Positions 35,520-47,586 of a DNA stretch of 64,000 bases are shown here, piece by piece. Below the pieces are notes generated by a model. It worked only from the letters and a program-made list of their open reading frames with translations, was not told the DNA's origin and made no database searches. How positions within the stretch are numbered: the first letter of the stretch is position 1; every line of letters starts with the position of its first letter. Position numbers and translations under genes: made by a program. The stretch is from Anaeramoeba flamelloides (Eukaryota > Metamonada > Anaeramoebidae): NCBI GenBank assembly GCA_027625915.1, contig JANTQA010000057.1, positions 8,494,001 to 8,558,000 on the forward strand, given 5' to 3'.

Positions 35520-37504
35520 TTGTTTACTGTAATTTTATTTTGAAGACGTTTACAATAAATTTTAGATAAAAAAAAATGAATCATTTTCAACAAAATTTTG
35601 TATTTTTTAGTAAAGTCTTGTGATAAATTCCTCTGAATAATTACAAAAAGACACTATATTATTTTTCACACTCAGAGTCTGATTATTATTCTTGCTGAAT
35701 ACAAAAAAGAATAAACTAACAATATCCTTAATTTTATTTGATAACGAATGACTCATTGTTTTTTTTATCATATTGCACAATTGTTTGAAGAATTAAATTC
35801 TATGTATTATGGTAATCTGTTTTCAAGCTTATTACAAAGTTATTGTCTATAATTAATTTGAATTTCTTTTGTAGTGTTTGGGGAATAAATGAGAAAAAAA
35901 TTTCACTTACATTTTTCTTTGTTTTTCTTTTATAAATAGAGTTTTCAAAGAAAATGATTGTAATTGATGAGTCTATTTGAAAAAGGAAAAAAGAAAATAA
36001 GGAAAAAGTCTTCCCTTTATTAGGTAAATATAAATCGTGAAAAGACAAAAATCAAATGGTATTTTTGTCTTTTTAATTCTTCAAATACGTTTTAGATTTT
36101 TTACTCAAAATTTGATTGTAAGTCTAAAATTTTCGAATAATGGATTTAATTATTGATTTGCAAAGTGAAAGTTAAGAGGACTTGAGGTGAGAAAAAAGAT
36201 TATTTGTTTATCTTTTTTTTAACAATCTATCTATACCTTAGAAAACTACTATATATAAAAAGTTTAAAAAATATTCAATTAATAAAAAAAAGAAGAAATT
36301 ATTCAAAATATTATGATCTTTTTTCTTTCAAATAAGATTTATGAGACTTTACATTCTTTAAATCTGTTCAAAAACAAAAAAGAATTTTTTTTTATATTTA
36401 GTTGGATATTATTTTCAAAAAAAGAATTTTTTCTAGAACCCCTTATAAATTTTTAAAGAAACAATTAAAATGCTTCTCAAAATTTCTTTAAATAATTCAA
36501 AACTTCAATCAAATAAAAAATAAAAAGAAGATAAAGTTTTTTGTAATTCAAGACAATTTTAAAAATAGGGTCAGATTTTTCATCAGAAAAAAAATTGTTT
36601 ATTTATTTTTTTTTTTGAATGATAAATATTAAACTTGTGTTTAGAGATAATATCCAAATTAATAAAAATATAGTGAAAAGTTTTATTTTATAAAAGACAA
36701 ATGAAAAAGAAAAAAATAATAATAAAAAAGTTTGCCACTAATTTTGAAATTTGGCAAATTGTAAAATAATACAAACTGAATTTTTAAACCGAAGAGATAT
36801 GAGTATAAATATATTAGTTTAAAATTAAAGTATTTTGTAATTGGGTATCAATAATATTAGTAATAAAGGATTTAAATTACTCTAAAAAATCTATTATTAA
36901 TCTTATTGCAAAATAAATTAGGCGTGTTTCTTACTATATAAGAACAATTAAAAATTGTAATTTTGAAAAATATTTTTTTAATTCGATTTTCCAAAGATAA
37001 TTTGAGAAACCCAACAATTAATATTTCAGTTTTTACAAAAATATATATTAGAACTACCCAGAAGTAATTATTATGATTTTTTCATTTCAAGTTTTTCTCT
37101 AATATTAATTATTCTAAAAACACAATTTTGATTATTTTTGTTTCATTTTTTTTTAATTAGTTGTTTGATAAATATTTTTGAGTTATTTGGAAATGATGTG
37201 TCAAGATAATCTTATTGTTAATTAAAAAATTTTTTTAATAAGATTTATTTTTTCCTTTTTTTTTCAATTTACTTTTTTGAATTTCATCTTTTCTTTTTAA
37301 AAAAACAATTATTAATTTTTGTACTTTAATTATGAAGTTGGGAAGAATAATAATTGACAACTGGAAGGTACTAATTAGATAGATATAAATTATTGAAGAA
37401 GGGAATATGTGGCAAAAATTTAGCTTCCTCTCGTATGTAATTACTATGTACAATGTAAACTTCTGTTTATTATAGTAATAATGTCTTGTGATCTGATTAA
37501 CCTT
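35520..37504. other. intergenic region, repeats only
   Basis: About 35880-36050 resembles family T163 (ATTTTTCTTTG...TTTCTTTTATAAATAGAG and TTTGAAAAAGGAAAAAAGAAAATAAGG). About 36822-37240 aligns in blocks with 56566-57000 (AATTAAAGTAT-TGTAATTGGGT, AAAAAATCTATTAT, ATATTAGAACT-CC-GAAGTAA). No gene seen. Confidence 0.5.
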
Positions 37505-38041
37505 TATCTAAACCACATTCCAAAAATTTCAACACACCAAAAATTAAAAATAGGAAAAAAAAAAACCCAATTTATTATATTTTTTATAACATAAGATAAA
37601 ACCTCATTTATGTTACACATTATTAATGTTTTAATAAGTAATCATTTCCATACAAATAAAAGAAAAAAATATAAAACTCAAAAATAAAAACAGGTGTATC
37701 CAAAATTATGAAACAAATGAAACAAAAAATGTATTTGTAAATTTGTTGAAATTTCACCAACAATTGTAGATGATCAAATGCGTGACAAATATCTACAAAT
37801 TGTATGTTATTTTCAAATTTAACAAACTCAACGCTAACCTTCGATCAACCATTGAAAAAAATAATTCGAGATCTAACCAAACAGATTACGTAACTTGTAA
37901 AAAGGAAATGAAAACAAAACAAAAAAGATAAAAAATAAAATCATTTGTAAAATCAAAAGTATTCCCAAATTGGATGTAAAGTGGAGTATTACTATTCTTT
38001 CAACTGTTTAAACTGTGTCCAATTTTTTGGAATTTAGTTTA
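37505..38041 (+). mobile_element. TAAACT-family MITE, subfamily B, copy 2 (537 bp)
   Basis: Ends TATCTAAACCACATTCCAAA and CCAATTTTTTGGAATTTAGTTTA. Keeps CAGGTGTATCCAAAATTATG, GTAAATTTGTTGAAATTTCA and ACAGATTACGTAACTTGT. No coding capacity. Confidence 0.75.
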
Positions 38042-38385
38042 GTTGTATTTTCAATATAATTTCAGATATCAAAATTATAAATACAAATAATCTCAAAGTT
38101 AATTATTGATTTTTTTTTTTTCAATGTTTTTAAGCAAATGAATTTCTTTTACTAGAAATAATAATTACAAATAGAAAAAAAAAAAAAAAAAATGGTTACT
38201 TCCAAATACTGGTCTACTAAAATATAACAATATGTGTAACTTGACAAAAAAAAAAAAAAAAAAGAAGATTTTCAAAATAGAATAAATCAAAACTTTTTTT
38301 ATTTTTAAAAATTAAATCTTTTAATTTTGATCTCATACTAAAAAAAAATCATAAATTTCTAAGTTAGCCTAAAGAAAAGATGTTA

Positions 38386-40493
38386 TTACATTGCATATCT
38401 TCTTGTATATTCTTTTGCAATTTTATCATGTTTCGCTTTATTTTTTTTATATTGTTGAGCAATTGAAAGGACAAGAGGATCATCGGGATTTGGTTCACAT
38501 AATAAAGCGCTTATTGACAAAAGAACTGAAAGTTTGAGAAGAAAAAAAAAAAAAAAAAAAAAAATAGAAAATTTTAACATAATGCAAGAAAGATCAAACA
38601 AATTATTAATAATAAGAATAATTGATTTACCTTTTGAAATGGTCAACGCAGCTGACCAATTATCTTTCAAAATGTCCAGACAAATTTGTCCCTTGCTGTT
38701 GATATTACAATGATATATTTTTGTCCGAAAAATCACCTGGGATGTAGAAAAATGTATGATAATTAATATATAAAAAGTCAATAAATATAATTTAAGGGGG
38801 GATGAGATTAAGAAAAAGAAAATATGAAAAGTTAAAAAAAAAAAAAAAATGGGTACTGTTGGTGGCTTAAAGGGATACTCTTTTGGGAATGTTACATTCA
38901 AAAAAAAGACTCCTCCTTCATATGGTGTTTCTATTGTTTTTGATAATAAAAGAGAGCAAATAACAAATATAAGGAAAATATCAACATTTTTTTTTGGAAT
39001 GTTTTGATTGGGAGCAACTAACATAATAATGTTTTCAAACACGACACTTGCATTTGTCTAAGAAATAGGAACAAATTTTAGCTTCTTTTTAATTACTTTT
39101 TTAAAAAACTATTACAAATTTCAATCTTTTTCTTTGAAAAATCGATTAGCAAAAGAAAAATAAAAAGGAAAAAGAAAATGAAGTGAATTTTTTTTCCCAT
39201 TTATTTGGCAAATACTCTTATTATTTGGAACTACCCTGATCAAAATAGTGAATGCCCAAAGTCCATAATCCATGTTTCAAAAAATAATCCATTCTTTTTT
39301 TTCTTCTTGTTTCAATGTAAAATCTAATTCACTTTCTAATAGTTTGCATAAGGATAAATCAATTTTGAAGGTAAAGATCTTGAGGTTTTCAGTAAAATTT
39401 AAATTATTCAAGCAAATAGTTGAAAATTTTTCTTAATTTTCTCAATTTTTGTGAAATTTTTTTTGTTTTTTTGATATAAAAATTTCAAAAAAATTAACTC
39501 TATTTTTTGAGATAAATTTTGCAATTTGATCCTTCATTTTTAGGATTTCTTTTTTTATTTTAGAACTTTAAGAAACCACTACCATATTTATTTATCGTTT
39601 ATTACCGCTTCTTTGAGCGTTTAATGTATAGGCCTTTTATAAAAAAGAAACACGGTTTTTCTTTTGAAGTGAGGATTAAACTTTTCTACACGTATTATTT
39701 TGACAACAGCCGAGTTTAAAAATTTCCATAATAACAAACAATTTATATTATTAGTGTGTACGTCTTAGCCTTACGTTTTTTCAGGCATGCTTTGAAATGA
39801 AAATAATATACTATTAGTCACAAGTATTTACTGGCATTTGAATTCTAAATGGGAAAAACTTTTCACTTAATTTACTATATTTTTCTTTTATAAATTGATT
39901 TCTCAAAGAAGTGGGATTGTAATTTAAGGTTCTCGATCTACCCTCTTTGAAAAAGGAAATTGAAAAGGAAGTGAAAATTTTTCAAATTTGTATAGAATTC
40001 GAATACCAGTAAAATATAAATTTTTTCTCAAAATTTCTCAAAGCAAGAGTTAATTAAAACTCTAGAATCTTCTTGACCAATTAATTTAGAGAAGAACTTT
40101 CATTTTTTTCAACAAAATTGTTGCGTAACAATTTGAGATCTTGGAATTAAAAATTTTTCTTTCATTAAAGGTGAAATGGCAGTAATTTTCAAGATCAATT
40201 TTTTGATAAGAATTAGGAATAAAAAGATTTTATGTGAACTTACCATCAGGCCCCATAATTGTTGCACTCCACTTATAAATATCGTTTGAACTTGGGCCAC
40301 CACTACAGTTCTTGAAAAAACAAGAATTAGATCAAGATAAAGTTCAAGAGAAGAGAAGAAAGCAGATATAAGGAGAATTTAGCTTTTTTGTTTTCTTTCT
40401 TTTTGCAGAAAAAATCAAATAAAGAATTACTGTTGGTGGATCTTGAGTTATTTCGTTAAACTCTTTTTGAATTCTAAGTGTTGGGTTTGTCAT
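38386..40493 (-). CDS. UBE2E: ubiquitin-conjugating enzyme E2 (UBE2E/UBE2D class), five exons
   Basis: E2 enzyme that accepts ubiquitin from E1 as a Cys thioester and passes it on with a RING or U-box E3. Exons on the minus strand: 40493-40431, 40310-40244, 38930-38857, 38736-38631, 38525-38386; introns of 120, 1,313, 120 and 105 nt, all GT...AG with consistent phases. The product is 149 residues: N-terminal helix [54 protein letters not shown], then the active-site Cys87 in [13 protein letters not shown], and PNPDDPLV. The YHCNIN and LDILKDNW wording matches UBE2E more than UBE2D, but the Ser-rich N-terminal extension of animal UBE2E is absent. The 1,313-nt second intron is swollen by repeats. 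No disruption is seen. Confidence 0.94.
38931..40243 (-). other. 1,313-nt E2 intron enlarged by mobile elements
   Basis: The second E2 intron is about ten times longer than its three siblings. It contains the T163 MITE at 39831-40009, a T163-like fragment near 39110-39235, and a segment (39500-39740) homologous to half of the foldback element at 7479-7960. The excess length is thus largely explained by insertions. Confidence 0.75.
39831..40009. mobile_element. T163-family MITE in the E2 intron (179 bp)
   Basis: Ends CTGGCATTTGAATTCTAAAT and ATAGAATTCGAATACCAG with TA at 39829-39830 and 40010-40011. Inner arms AACTTTTCACTTAATTT and GAAATTGAAAAGGAAGTGAAAA are near inverses, so an RNA copy would fold back. 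Confidence 0.8.
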
Positions 40494-40836
40494 ATTATGA
40501 GCACAAAGCTGATCAAATGTTGAGAATTAAAAAGATATTTGATTAATAAATAATCAGAATATTTTGAAATCTCTGCTTTAAAAGTATTTTTAATGAAAAG
40601 GATCTTCTTGATTGGAATTTTGGTTTTGGTTTGAGTTGTGTTGAAGATCAACTTGGGAACAGTAATTACTTTTTTTTTTATTTTAATTTTGTTTTTGATT
40701 TTGAAATTTTTCACTCGATAATACCAATTATGAAAAGGAGTCAGTGTATTTTTTGATTCTGTTCACCCTCACTTTGTCTACGTCTGCATGACTTTTCAAA
40801 AAAATTTTTAAAAAATGATTTGAGAAATAGAAATTT

Positions 40837-40974
40837 CACTACAAAAAATCTCCTGACTTTTATCAAGCTTTCAGCCTTTTCAAACACTTTCAAACAATTT
40901 AAAAAGCTTTCAAACACTTCCCAACGCTTTTAAAGGGGAAATACTTTGTAAAAGTCACGAGTTTTTTTGTAGTG
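40837..40974. mobile_element. 138-bp CACTA-type MITE
   Basis: Ends CACTACAAAAAATCTCCTGA and TCACGAGTTTTTTTGTAGTG form a terminal inverted repeat of about 26 bp with very few mismatches. TTT flanks both sides (40834-40836, 40975-40977), the 3-bp duplication expected of the CACTA/EnSpm (CMC) superfamily. The interior has short repeats of CTTTCAAACACTT. It lies about 340 bp upstream of the E2 start. Confidence 0.75.
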
Positions 40975-40977
40975 TTT

Positions 40978-41529
40978 TTACAACCAGATTAAGGTGCATG
41001 TAACTCTTATATATTTTTTATCCCCAAGGCGAAAAAGATCAAATAACCAAAGGTGTAAAATTAAACCTGTTTAACAAAGCACATTTATCAACTTTAGAGA
41101 ACGGAATTCTTATTTTTAAAAGAATTCATTTTAACCAATTAATTTTCGGTCAAAAGATCTTCAGATACTTTTTGTCGGATTTTTGGATCAAAGAAGAAAT
41201 GAAAAATTTGTCAAACATTTTTGTTTTTATGAAATCTCAACTTTCGCAATTTCTGAGTGTTTGGTTGAACAAAATAGCATTATAAGTTTAATATTTTTTT
41301 AACTATTCAAGAAAAATCAATCAAATATTGAATCCTTGAAGATCATGAAGAAATTGATCTGTTCTATGAATAGTAATTGTGAAAAAATTAAAGATGATTT
41401 TTAAAAGAGAATTTGAAAATGAAAAGAAAGAGTATAAATTAATATTATTAATATGGATCTATTTATATTTAAATCAGTTATTTGGTAAACTTTCTTATTT
41501 TTTTTTACTTTGAATTATTATTTTCACCG
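40978..41529. other. AT-rich stretch, nothing recognised
   Basis: Slightly less AT-rich around 41000-41300, but all frames are broken on both strands and no repeat could be delimited. Confidence 0.45.
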
Positions 41530-41965
41530 CACTGAAAAAAAAAGTGAAACGCGGTTTTTAATTGGGAACATTAATAGAACTGAAAATTCAAAGTAAGATC
41601 AATTAATAAAAGAAACAATAATCAGCTTATAAAGACAAATTTGAGGATTCTACACAATAATAGCCTTTTTAATGTATTTTTTAATCTGGATTTTTGCTTT
41701 GATTGAGATTATTATTCTAAATTTGTTAAAAAAATTGATTATTTTTGAGATTACCCAAAACCACCTCTATAAAAATTTTGATAACCCTGTAGATTTAGAT
41801 TTTGTTTTAGTATTTTGATTGGTTTGATTGATTTGATATAACATAATCTAATGAATTCTTCTTTAAAGTTAATTTGTTTTTTCTCTTACTTGATTTTACT
41901 TTACCGTTTTCAGTTCTATTAATACATACAATTAAAAATCGTGTATAACTTTTTTTACTTGTTGA
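41530..41965. mobile_element. inverted-repeat element, family R4, copy 2 (approximate)
   Basis: The left end GTGAAACGCGGTTTTTAATT, GGAACATTAATAGAACTGAAAA is inverted at the right end as TTTTCAGTTCTATTAATACA, CAATTAAAAATCGTGTATAAC. The interior matches 30355-30775 (ATTGATTATTTTTGAGAT, CCAAAACCACCTCTA). Confidence 0.6.
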
Positions 41966-42179
41966 CCTTTTAGACCAAACGATAACAATTAATCTTTTAA
42001 ATTTCAAGAAATTAAAGAGATTAAAGAATATTCTTTTCCAATTACTAGTAAGAAAAAAAGAATTGTTAGTATTGAAATCAGTTATATGATAATATCTATT
42101 TTTGTATTTTATTAGAATTATTAATTTGAATTTGTTTTATTTGTTTGAAAATATTTAAAAAATTAAGAAATACTAATAA

Positions 42180-42636
42180 CTGTTGAGAGAAAAATGTTGG
42201 ACACAGAAAAATGGTTGGACACCATTTTTAATTGGGAACATTAGTAAAATTGAAAATCAAATCCTATTGATAACTCGGTGAATTTTATATAAATCCAGGT
42301 TTAAAGGTGTTAAAAGTCCATTAATCTGTGGTGTGTGTAGAATATTCATTTAAATGGTTGATAACTAAATTAGATCATGCTATTTTAACAAAAATCATAA
42401 TTTTATTAGAGTTTACTATTAATTCTGAAAATGGCAATTTTTAAACTTGCTTTAGATTATGAGAGATATGTTTTGAAAAGGTAGAATTACATGAATACAT
42501 ATTCTGATAAGTGGATTATTGTTATTTTCTTTAGTTATTTCACAAACGATTGAAATTAAAAATCATTTTCAGTAATGTTCCCAATTAAAATTGCTACTAA
42601 AATATTTTTCTCTGTCAAGCATTTTTCTCTCAACAG
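42180..42636. mobile_element. 457-bp MITE with TAA duplication, related to family R4
   Basis: Ends CTGTTGAGAGAAAAATGTTG and CAAGCATTTTTCTCTCAACAG are inverses over about 18 bp. Inner blocks TTTTTAATTGGGAACATTAG and GTAATGTTCCCAATTAAAAT extend the inverted repeat. TAA precedes (42177-42179) and follows (42637-42639), a 3-bp duplication as in PIF/Harbinger elements. The shared AATTGGGAACATTA block ties it to 41530-41965. Confidence 0.7.
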
Positions 42637-42839
42637 TAAAGTCTAGTGATAAATTTTAATCCAAGGGTTATTAATAACTCATTAGAGTAATTAAGATCCG
42701 TTTAATAATTATTTTTAAAAATACTCAAAGTAAAAAGTATTAATTTAGGTTATAAAATATGTTATTTTCCAAGGTTTTTAAAAAAGTATTCTGGTAGACT
42801 TTTTATTTTAATTGTTTGGGTTTTTTTTCTCTCCTACAC

Positions 42840-43590
42840 AACATGATCATCAAAAAATTTCTTCAAAAAAAAATTAAATATTTTATAATTTTACCCTTTT
42901 TAATAACTTCAATTCGAATAAATACTTTTGGTTAATAAAAGATCTTTGATCAAAAAATATTTTTCAAGATATGTTATAATTTAAGTTGAAAAATCCACTT
43001 TTGCAGTTTCTATTAAGATTTTTTTTTCCATTTAATTGTAAAAAATTTGATTAAATTTTTTCTTCACAGTTAAGAGGGAATTTTATTAAATTTTAAAAGT
43101 ATTTTAAATCTGATGAATACCTTTCAAATAGTAAATCAATTATTTTGACTATTAAAGAATTATTTGTTTTTTTATATTAGAAAAAATATTTTTTCTTTGA
43201 TTTTCTATTAGGTTTGTTTTACTTTTTGAAATAAACAGAAAATTTAATAAATTTTCGGTTTATTCCAAAAAGTAAAAAAAAAACCTAGGGACTTGAGGGA
43301 CACTTTCAATATTTATCATCGGTTATTTTTTTGGGTGTTTGGATTTTTTTAGATACAAGTGTTTTCAAAACTATTAGTTATTATCTATTCAACTAATTTC
43401 TTAAATTTGAATTTAAATAAAATTCATTTTTTACTTATTCATTTAAAAATTTTTACCAAAAACGCTTGTTTTTCTCCATCAGTTAGATTGAATATTTGAA
43501 TATAATATTAAAACCAATAAATTCAATAGTCCCAAGATTATTAAGAACTGTAACGTTGATTATATTATGAATAAAATCTATTATCAGGGG
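42840..43590 (+). repeat. long dispersed repeat, copy 3 (approximate bounds)
   Basis: Matches 9490-10170 and 10680-12005 in blocks and lacks the 195-bp TA element. A further tail-like fragment follows at about 44040-44200 (ATAAATCCATAGGCCTGAAG...GATTATATTGTCAATAAACTT). Confidence 0.45.
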
Positions 43591-45340
43591 TGGAATGATA
43601 ATTAAAGTAAAGTAGTGAAAAAAATCCCTGGAATGAAAAAATACCTTAAAAGGTACTAAAATCTTGATGATACGAAATTTGTTGTAAAAATGGTAAACAA
43701 TTTCTTTTATTCAAGAACCAAACTTTTAAAATTTTAGATCACTCACTTATTAGAATATTGATTAACAAAATTACACTTGTTCAAAACACTTTTCAATCAA
43801 CCAAAAAACAAGAATAAAAATAATCATTTTCCAAACTCATAGTAAAACTCTCTAAAACCTCTATTATTTTTTCAAAATAGATAGATCTACGAAAGGTTAC
43901 CAAACAATTAAACGAGTATTCTGGAGGCCCCACTTTAGTGAACTTCAGGTAGGTTTATTACAAAGTTCATAAATAATTATTTAGTTTTAGATCAATAGGA
44001 TTTGATTTTAAATTTAAGCAATTAAACAGCAATTTTCGGAATATTCAAAATTAAAAATCTTTTCCTGGATTATTTTTGTGGGGGTATTTTTTTCAAGATT
44101 ATAAGCCTAATAACAATAAATCCATAGGCCTGAAGAATTTGAGGTATTGAAACGTGATTATATTGTCAATAAACTTCAGTAATAAAGAGAAAACATTATT
44201 AAAGGATTATTTTTATTTAAAATTTTCAATTTTCTTTTTTGAGACTAGTGAAATCAGAATTTTCAAATTAAAGAATTTGAATTTCTGTTTCAAAAGCAAT
44301 TAACAGAACAAAAACGATTTAGAAATATAAACTGTTTTAATTTTCAAATTTTTATGTATGGAAATAGTTCGATTTTCCACTTTTATCCTCAATTGGTTTT
44401 GGAATTCTTTCTGTAAAAAATTTTCACTTCATTTTCTATTTCCTTTTTCAAAATGAGTTTCAAAATTAAATTCTTCTTCTTTGAAAACCCTCTTTAAGAA
44501 CTTAATTTAGGAAAGATCCTATCTTGGAAAAGAAAGTGAATATTTTTTCCCCTTTATTATTTAAATACCCAAATAATAACTAAAAAATCAACTTTACCAA
44601 CTAAGGAATGGAACAATATAAAACCTGATAGAATTGAATTTATAAACTCTATAATGTAAATGGTCATCATTTTATTTCTTTAGTCTATAATAACATCTTG
44701 ATTAAATCAAAATAATGTTTTACAAATAATTGATTATTGGGATGTTTATTCAACACCTATTTACTGTTCAAGGAGAGCACTTTTGAATTTCAAAAACCGA
44801 GGATTCGTGTTGTTCCGATAAAATTCGTTATAAATTGTTCCTCTTTTACAATTTTAGTAGATGGGCTTATATTTGAAAAAACTTTTTGATAAAGTCAAAT
44901 AAAATGAATAAAATTTTTACTTGAATTTCCTTTTTTTCCATCTTCTATACCCACAATTAAAACAACTCAAGAAAAATATCTTTTTGATACGAAACTAATT
45001 TTACAGAGTTTTTCAACATTTAAACCAATAAAATATTTATTCAAAGATCGTAAAAAAATTTGTAAAATGGAAAATGAAGATAAAATTTTCAAAAATTTAT
45101 TTGAATTTATCAGTAATACAATATATTATTCTCTTGTTTTTGTGAAAATTTTTTTGCGTGACTATAAGAGATCTAACCTTTTTACTTCACCCTAATACAA
45201 AAAATAAGCGTTACTTTGAAGAGAAAAATAATAAAATTTATTTCTTAAATGAATAGTTTTCATTTTTTCAAAATTTGTTTATTTTCGACTTTTTTTGAGT
45301 TTTGAAATCTCAATTCCACCAAACTTTAAAAACAATTTAA
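43591..45340. other. upstream region of the 537-residue gene, fragments only
   Basis: About 44405-44575 resembles T163 (TTTTCACTTCATTTTCTATTT...TTTCCCCTTTATTATTTAAATACC). 45025-45130 is the coding-like block also found at 5547-5670. Near 44740-44830 one frame reads YWDVYSTPIYCSRRALLNFK, which may be a broken exon of unknown origin. Confidence 0.45.
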
Positions 45341-45693
45341 ATGGTTCAAACGAAGGATACTTCATCTTCAGACTCTAATTCCTCTGATACTTCTAATCCT
45401 TCTAGTTCTAGTTCTAATTCTTCAAATTCAAGTTCTAATTCTTCATCAGAAAAACAAGAAACGACAAACAAAAAACAAAATGAAAAAAAAAAGGAAATAA
45501 AAATCGCAAGCTCTGATAGCGAAAAAGAAAAAGAAAGAAAAAAATCAAAAAAAACGAAAAAGAGTAAAAGAGAGAGTGAAAAAGAACAAGAACAAGAACA
45601 AGAACAAGAGCAAGAACAAAAACAAGAAAAAGAAAAAGAAAAAGAAAAAGAAAAAAAAATAGAAATAGAAAAAGAAAGTGACAGTGAAGACAG

Positions 45694-45726
<33 letters not shown>

Positions 45727-46954
45727 CAGCGAGAGTGATAGTGACAACTCTAGTGACAGTGGCAGCGACAACGAAAACGACAGCAACAGTGATAGCAATA
45801 GCAATAATGAAAGCGGAAGCGAAGGAAAAAGTAATACAAAAGAGGACGACTCAAAAAAAACTGTAAAAAAAAAAGAGATCGAAAAAGAATCGTTTGTCGA
45901 AGTGGATCCATTTGACACGACAAGCTTTTATATGACACAAACCTTTTATGAGCTTTATAAAAAAAAGGAAAAAAGGGAAAAGTCTTATGAATATGATTTG
46001 TTTTATTTGCAGCACTCGTTAATCCTGAAAAGTGACAAGCCAGAGGAGTATATGCACAGGAAGTTAAAAGAAGTAGCAAACCCATATAAGGAAAAGATGA
46101 AATTGGCACAGACCATTTCTTTAAAATATGTGCAATTGGGACGAACTTCATTTAAAATCTTAATTGACACAGAAACAAAGCAAAGCAAAAGCAAGCAAAA
46201 GAAGGGCACGGGCAAAGAATCTGGCCAGGGCTTTATGAAGGGTGATCTTTATTTGGACAAAAAACTGATTACAATTGAAGACGAAGAAAAGAAAACGATC
46301 TTTAAACAGAAATGGAAAGACTTAAAATTCTTTATTCACAACAAAAAGAAAAAAGCAATAAAAATCGAATGCTCCAATTCGATGAAAAGTATCCAGTTTT
46401 ATACAAATAATCATAAAAAGCGAAATGTCTGTATACTTAGTTTATTATTTTTCTATAAATGGGCTCATGATAAAAATAAAATTGGCTGGAATCCACCTGT
46501 AGATGTGATAGATGTGGAAAGGTTAGACTTTTCGACACTACCGCCCATTGAAAGGGATTCCACAAAATCATTTAACAAATATTTGGTTAATTACCAATCC
46601 TTTGTTGATTCCAAGAAAACCGGGGAAGAGTATTATAAATACCTTTATAGCGTGGGTACTGTAAACTTTTGGATTACACTTATTAAAAAGCATAAATATC
46701 CATTTGTTTGTGCCAAACTAATGATCAACAATAAAAAAATTACCATTGTGAGAGAAGATGGAAAAAAATATAAATTATACTGGAAAAATAAAATTAAACT
46801 TTATCAAAATAATAAAATTAAAAAATTATTCTTATTATCATGGGAAAATAAAAAACTTCAACAGGACGGTATTTATATGCTTACCAAAACAAAAAAAGAA
46901 ACAAATTTAATTTTTAATACACTTATTTTTTTTCAAAATAAATTTGAAAAGTAA
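45341..46954 (+). CDS. unrecognised protein with Ser/Lys/Glu-repeat head and possible PH-like modules
   Basis: Intact single-exon frame of 537 residues starting at an ATG. Residues 1-185 are low-complexity in blocks: Ser/Asn-rich, then (EQ)n, (KE)n, then (SE)n and (SD)n. From about 187 the sequence is ordered and carries no repeats: VDPFDTTSFYMTQTFYELYK, KLKEVANPYKEKMKLAQTIS. Two further segments each look like beta-rich lipid or protein-binding modules: GFMKGDLYLDKKLITIEDEE through VCILSLLFFYKWAHD, and YPFVCAKLMINNKKITIVRE through LIFNTLIFFQNKFEK. Each ends in an amphipathic helix, as a PH fold would. That fold is inference only. No catalytic motif, signal peptide or membrane span is visible. 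The ordered part has balanced codons and no stops, so it is a real gene of unknown function. Confidence 0.7.
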
Positions 46955-46997
46955 AATATTTAAAACTTTTAAAAAAAAATAAAATAACAATGGAAAT

Positions 46998-47039
<42 letters not shown>

Positions 47040-47586
47040 AACTTGTTTTTAAAAACATTTTCAAAAAATTAATAATGAAAATTAAAAAAATAACAGTATA
47101 TTTTTTTTTTAATTGTTTCAAAATAAAATTTATTTTTATTTTTAATTTTACCTTCATTTTCAATTATTTTCGTTCTGGCTGAAGTCATTATGGCAAAAAA
47201 TAATTTTTTAAAATGGAAAAAACTGTTTTTGTTATCTTTTTTTATAGATGATGAATATCAATTAAAAATAAATTAGCATGTGGAATATGATAGATTTCTA
47301 AAAATCAATCATAAAAAATCAAGTAAATGTTTTGAAAAAAGAGACAAAGAGCAACCCTTGATCTTCGATTTAAATTGGTTGTGAATTATAATTTTGAATA
47401 TAACTGTGTTGTTTTCGAAGTTTTGTCTTTTTTTGGTACTTTTGTAGATCTACATTATTTTTTTTCCTTTATTTTCATTTATGAAATATGTTTACTTTGG
47501 TATGAGAAACAACAAAAATCATTTTATGGTAGATATAGAAAGTGAAAGAAAAAGTTTAATTGAATTTATATTAGTAGATATACTTA
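46955..47586. other. 3' flank with a 36-A run
   Basis: A run of about 36 A near 47000-47034 follows the stop by about 45 bp, and T11 lies at 47100. No gene seen. Confidence 0.5.

Noticed and set aside
38734-38760. Loss of the HPN motif in the E2 enzyme (HCN instead)
   Set aside because: YHCNIN is the normal wording in the UBE2E family, so it is a classification clue and not an anomaly.
45346-46151. Minus-strand Ser/Leu/Cys frames opposite the 537-residue gene
   Set aside because: Antisense of the (EQ), (KE) and (SE) repeats; composition is explained by the sense strand.
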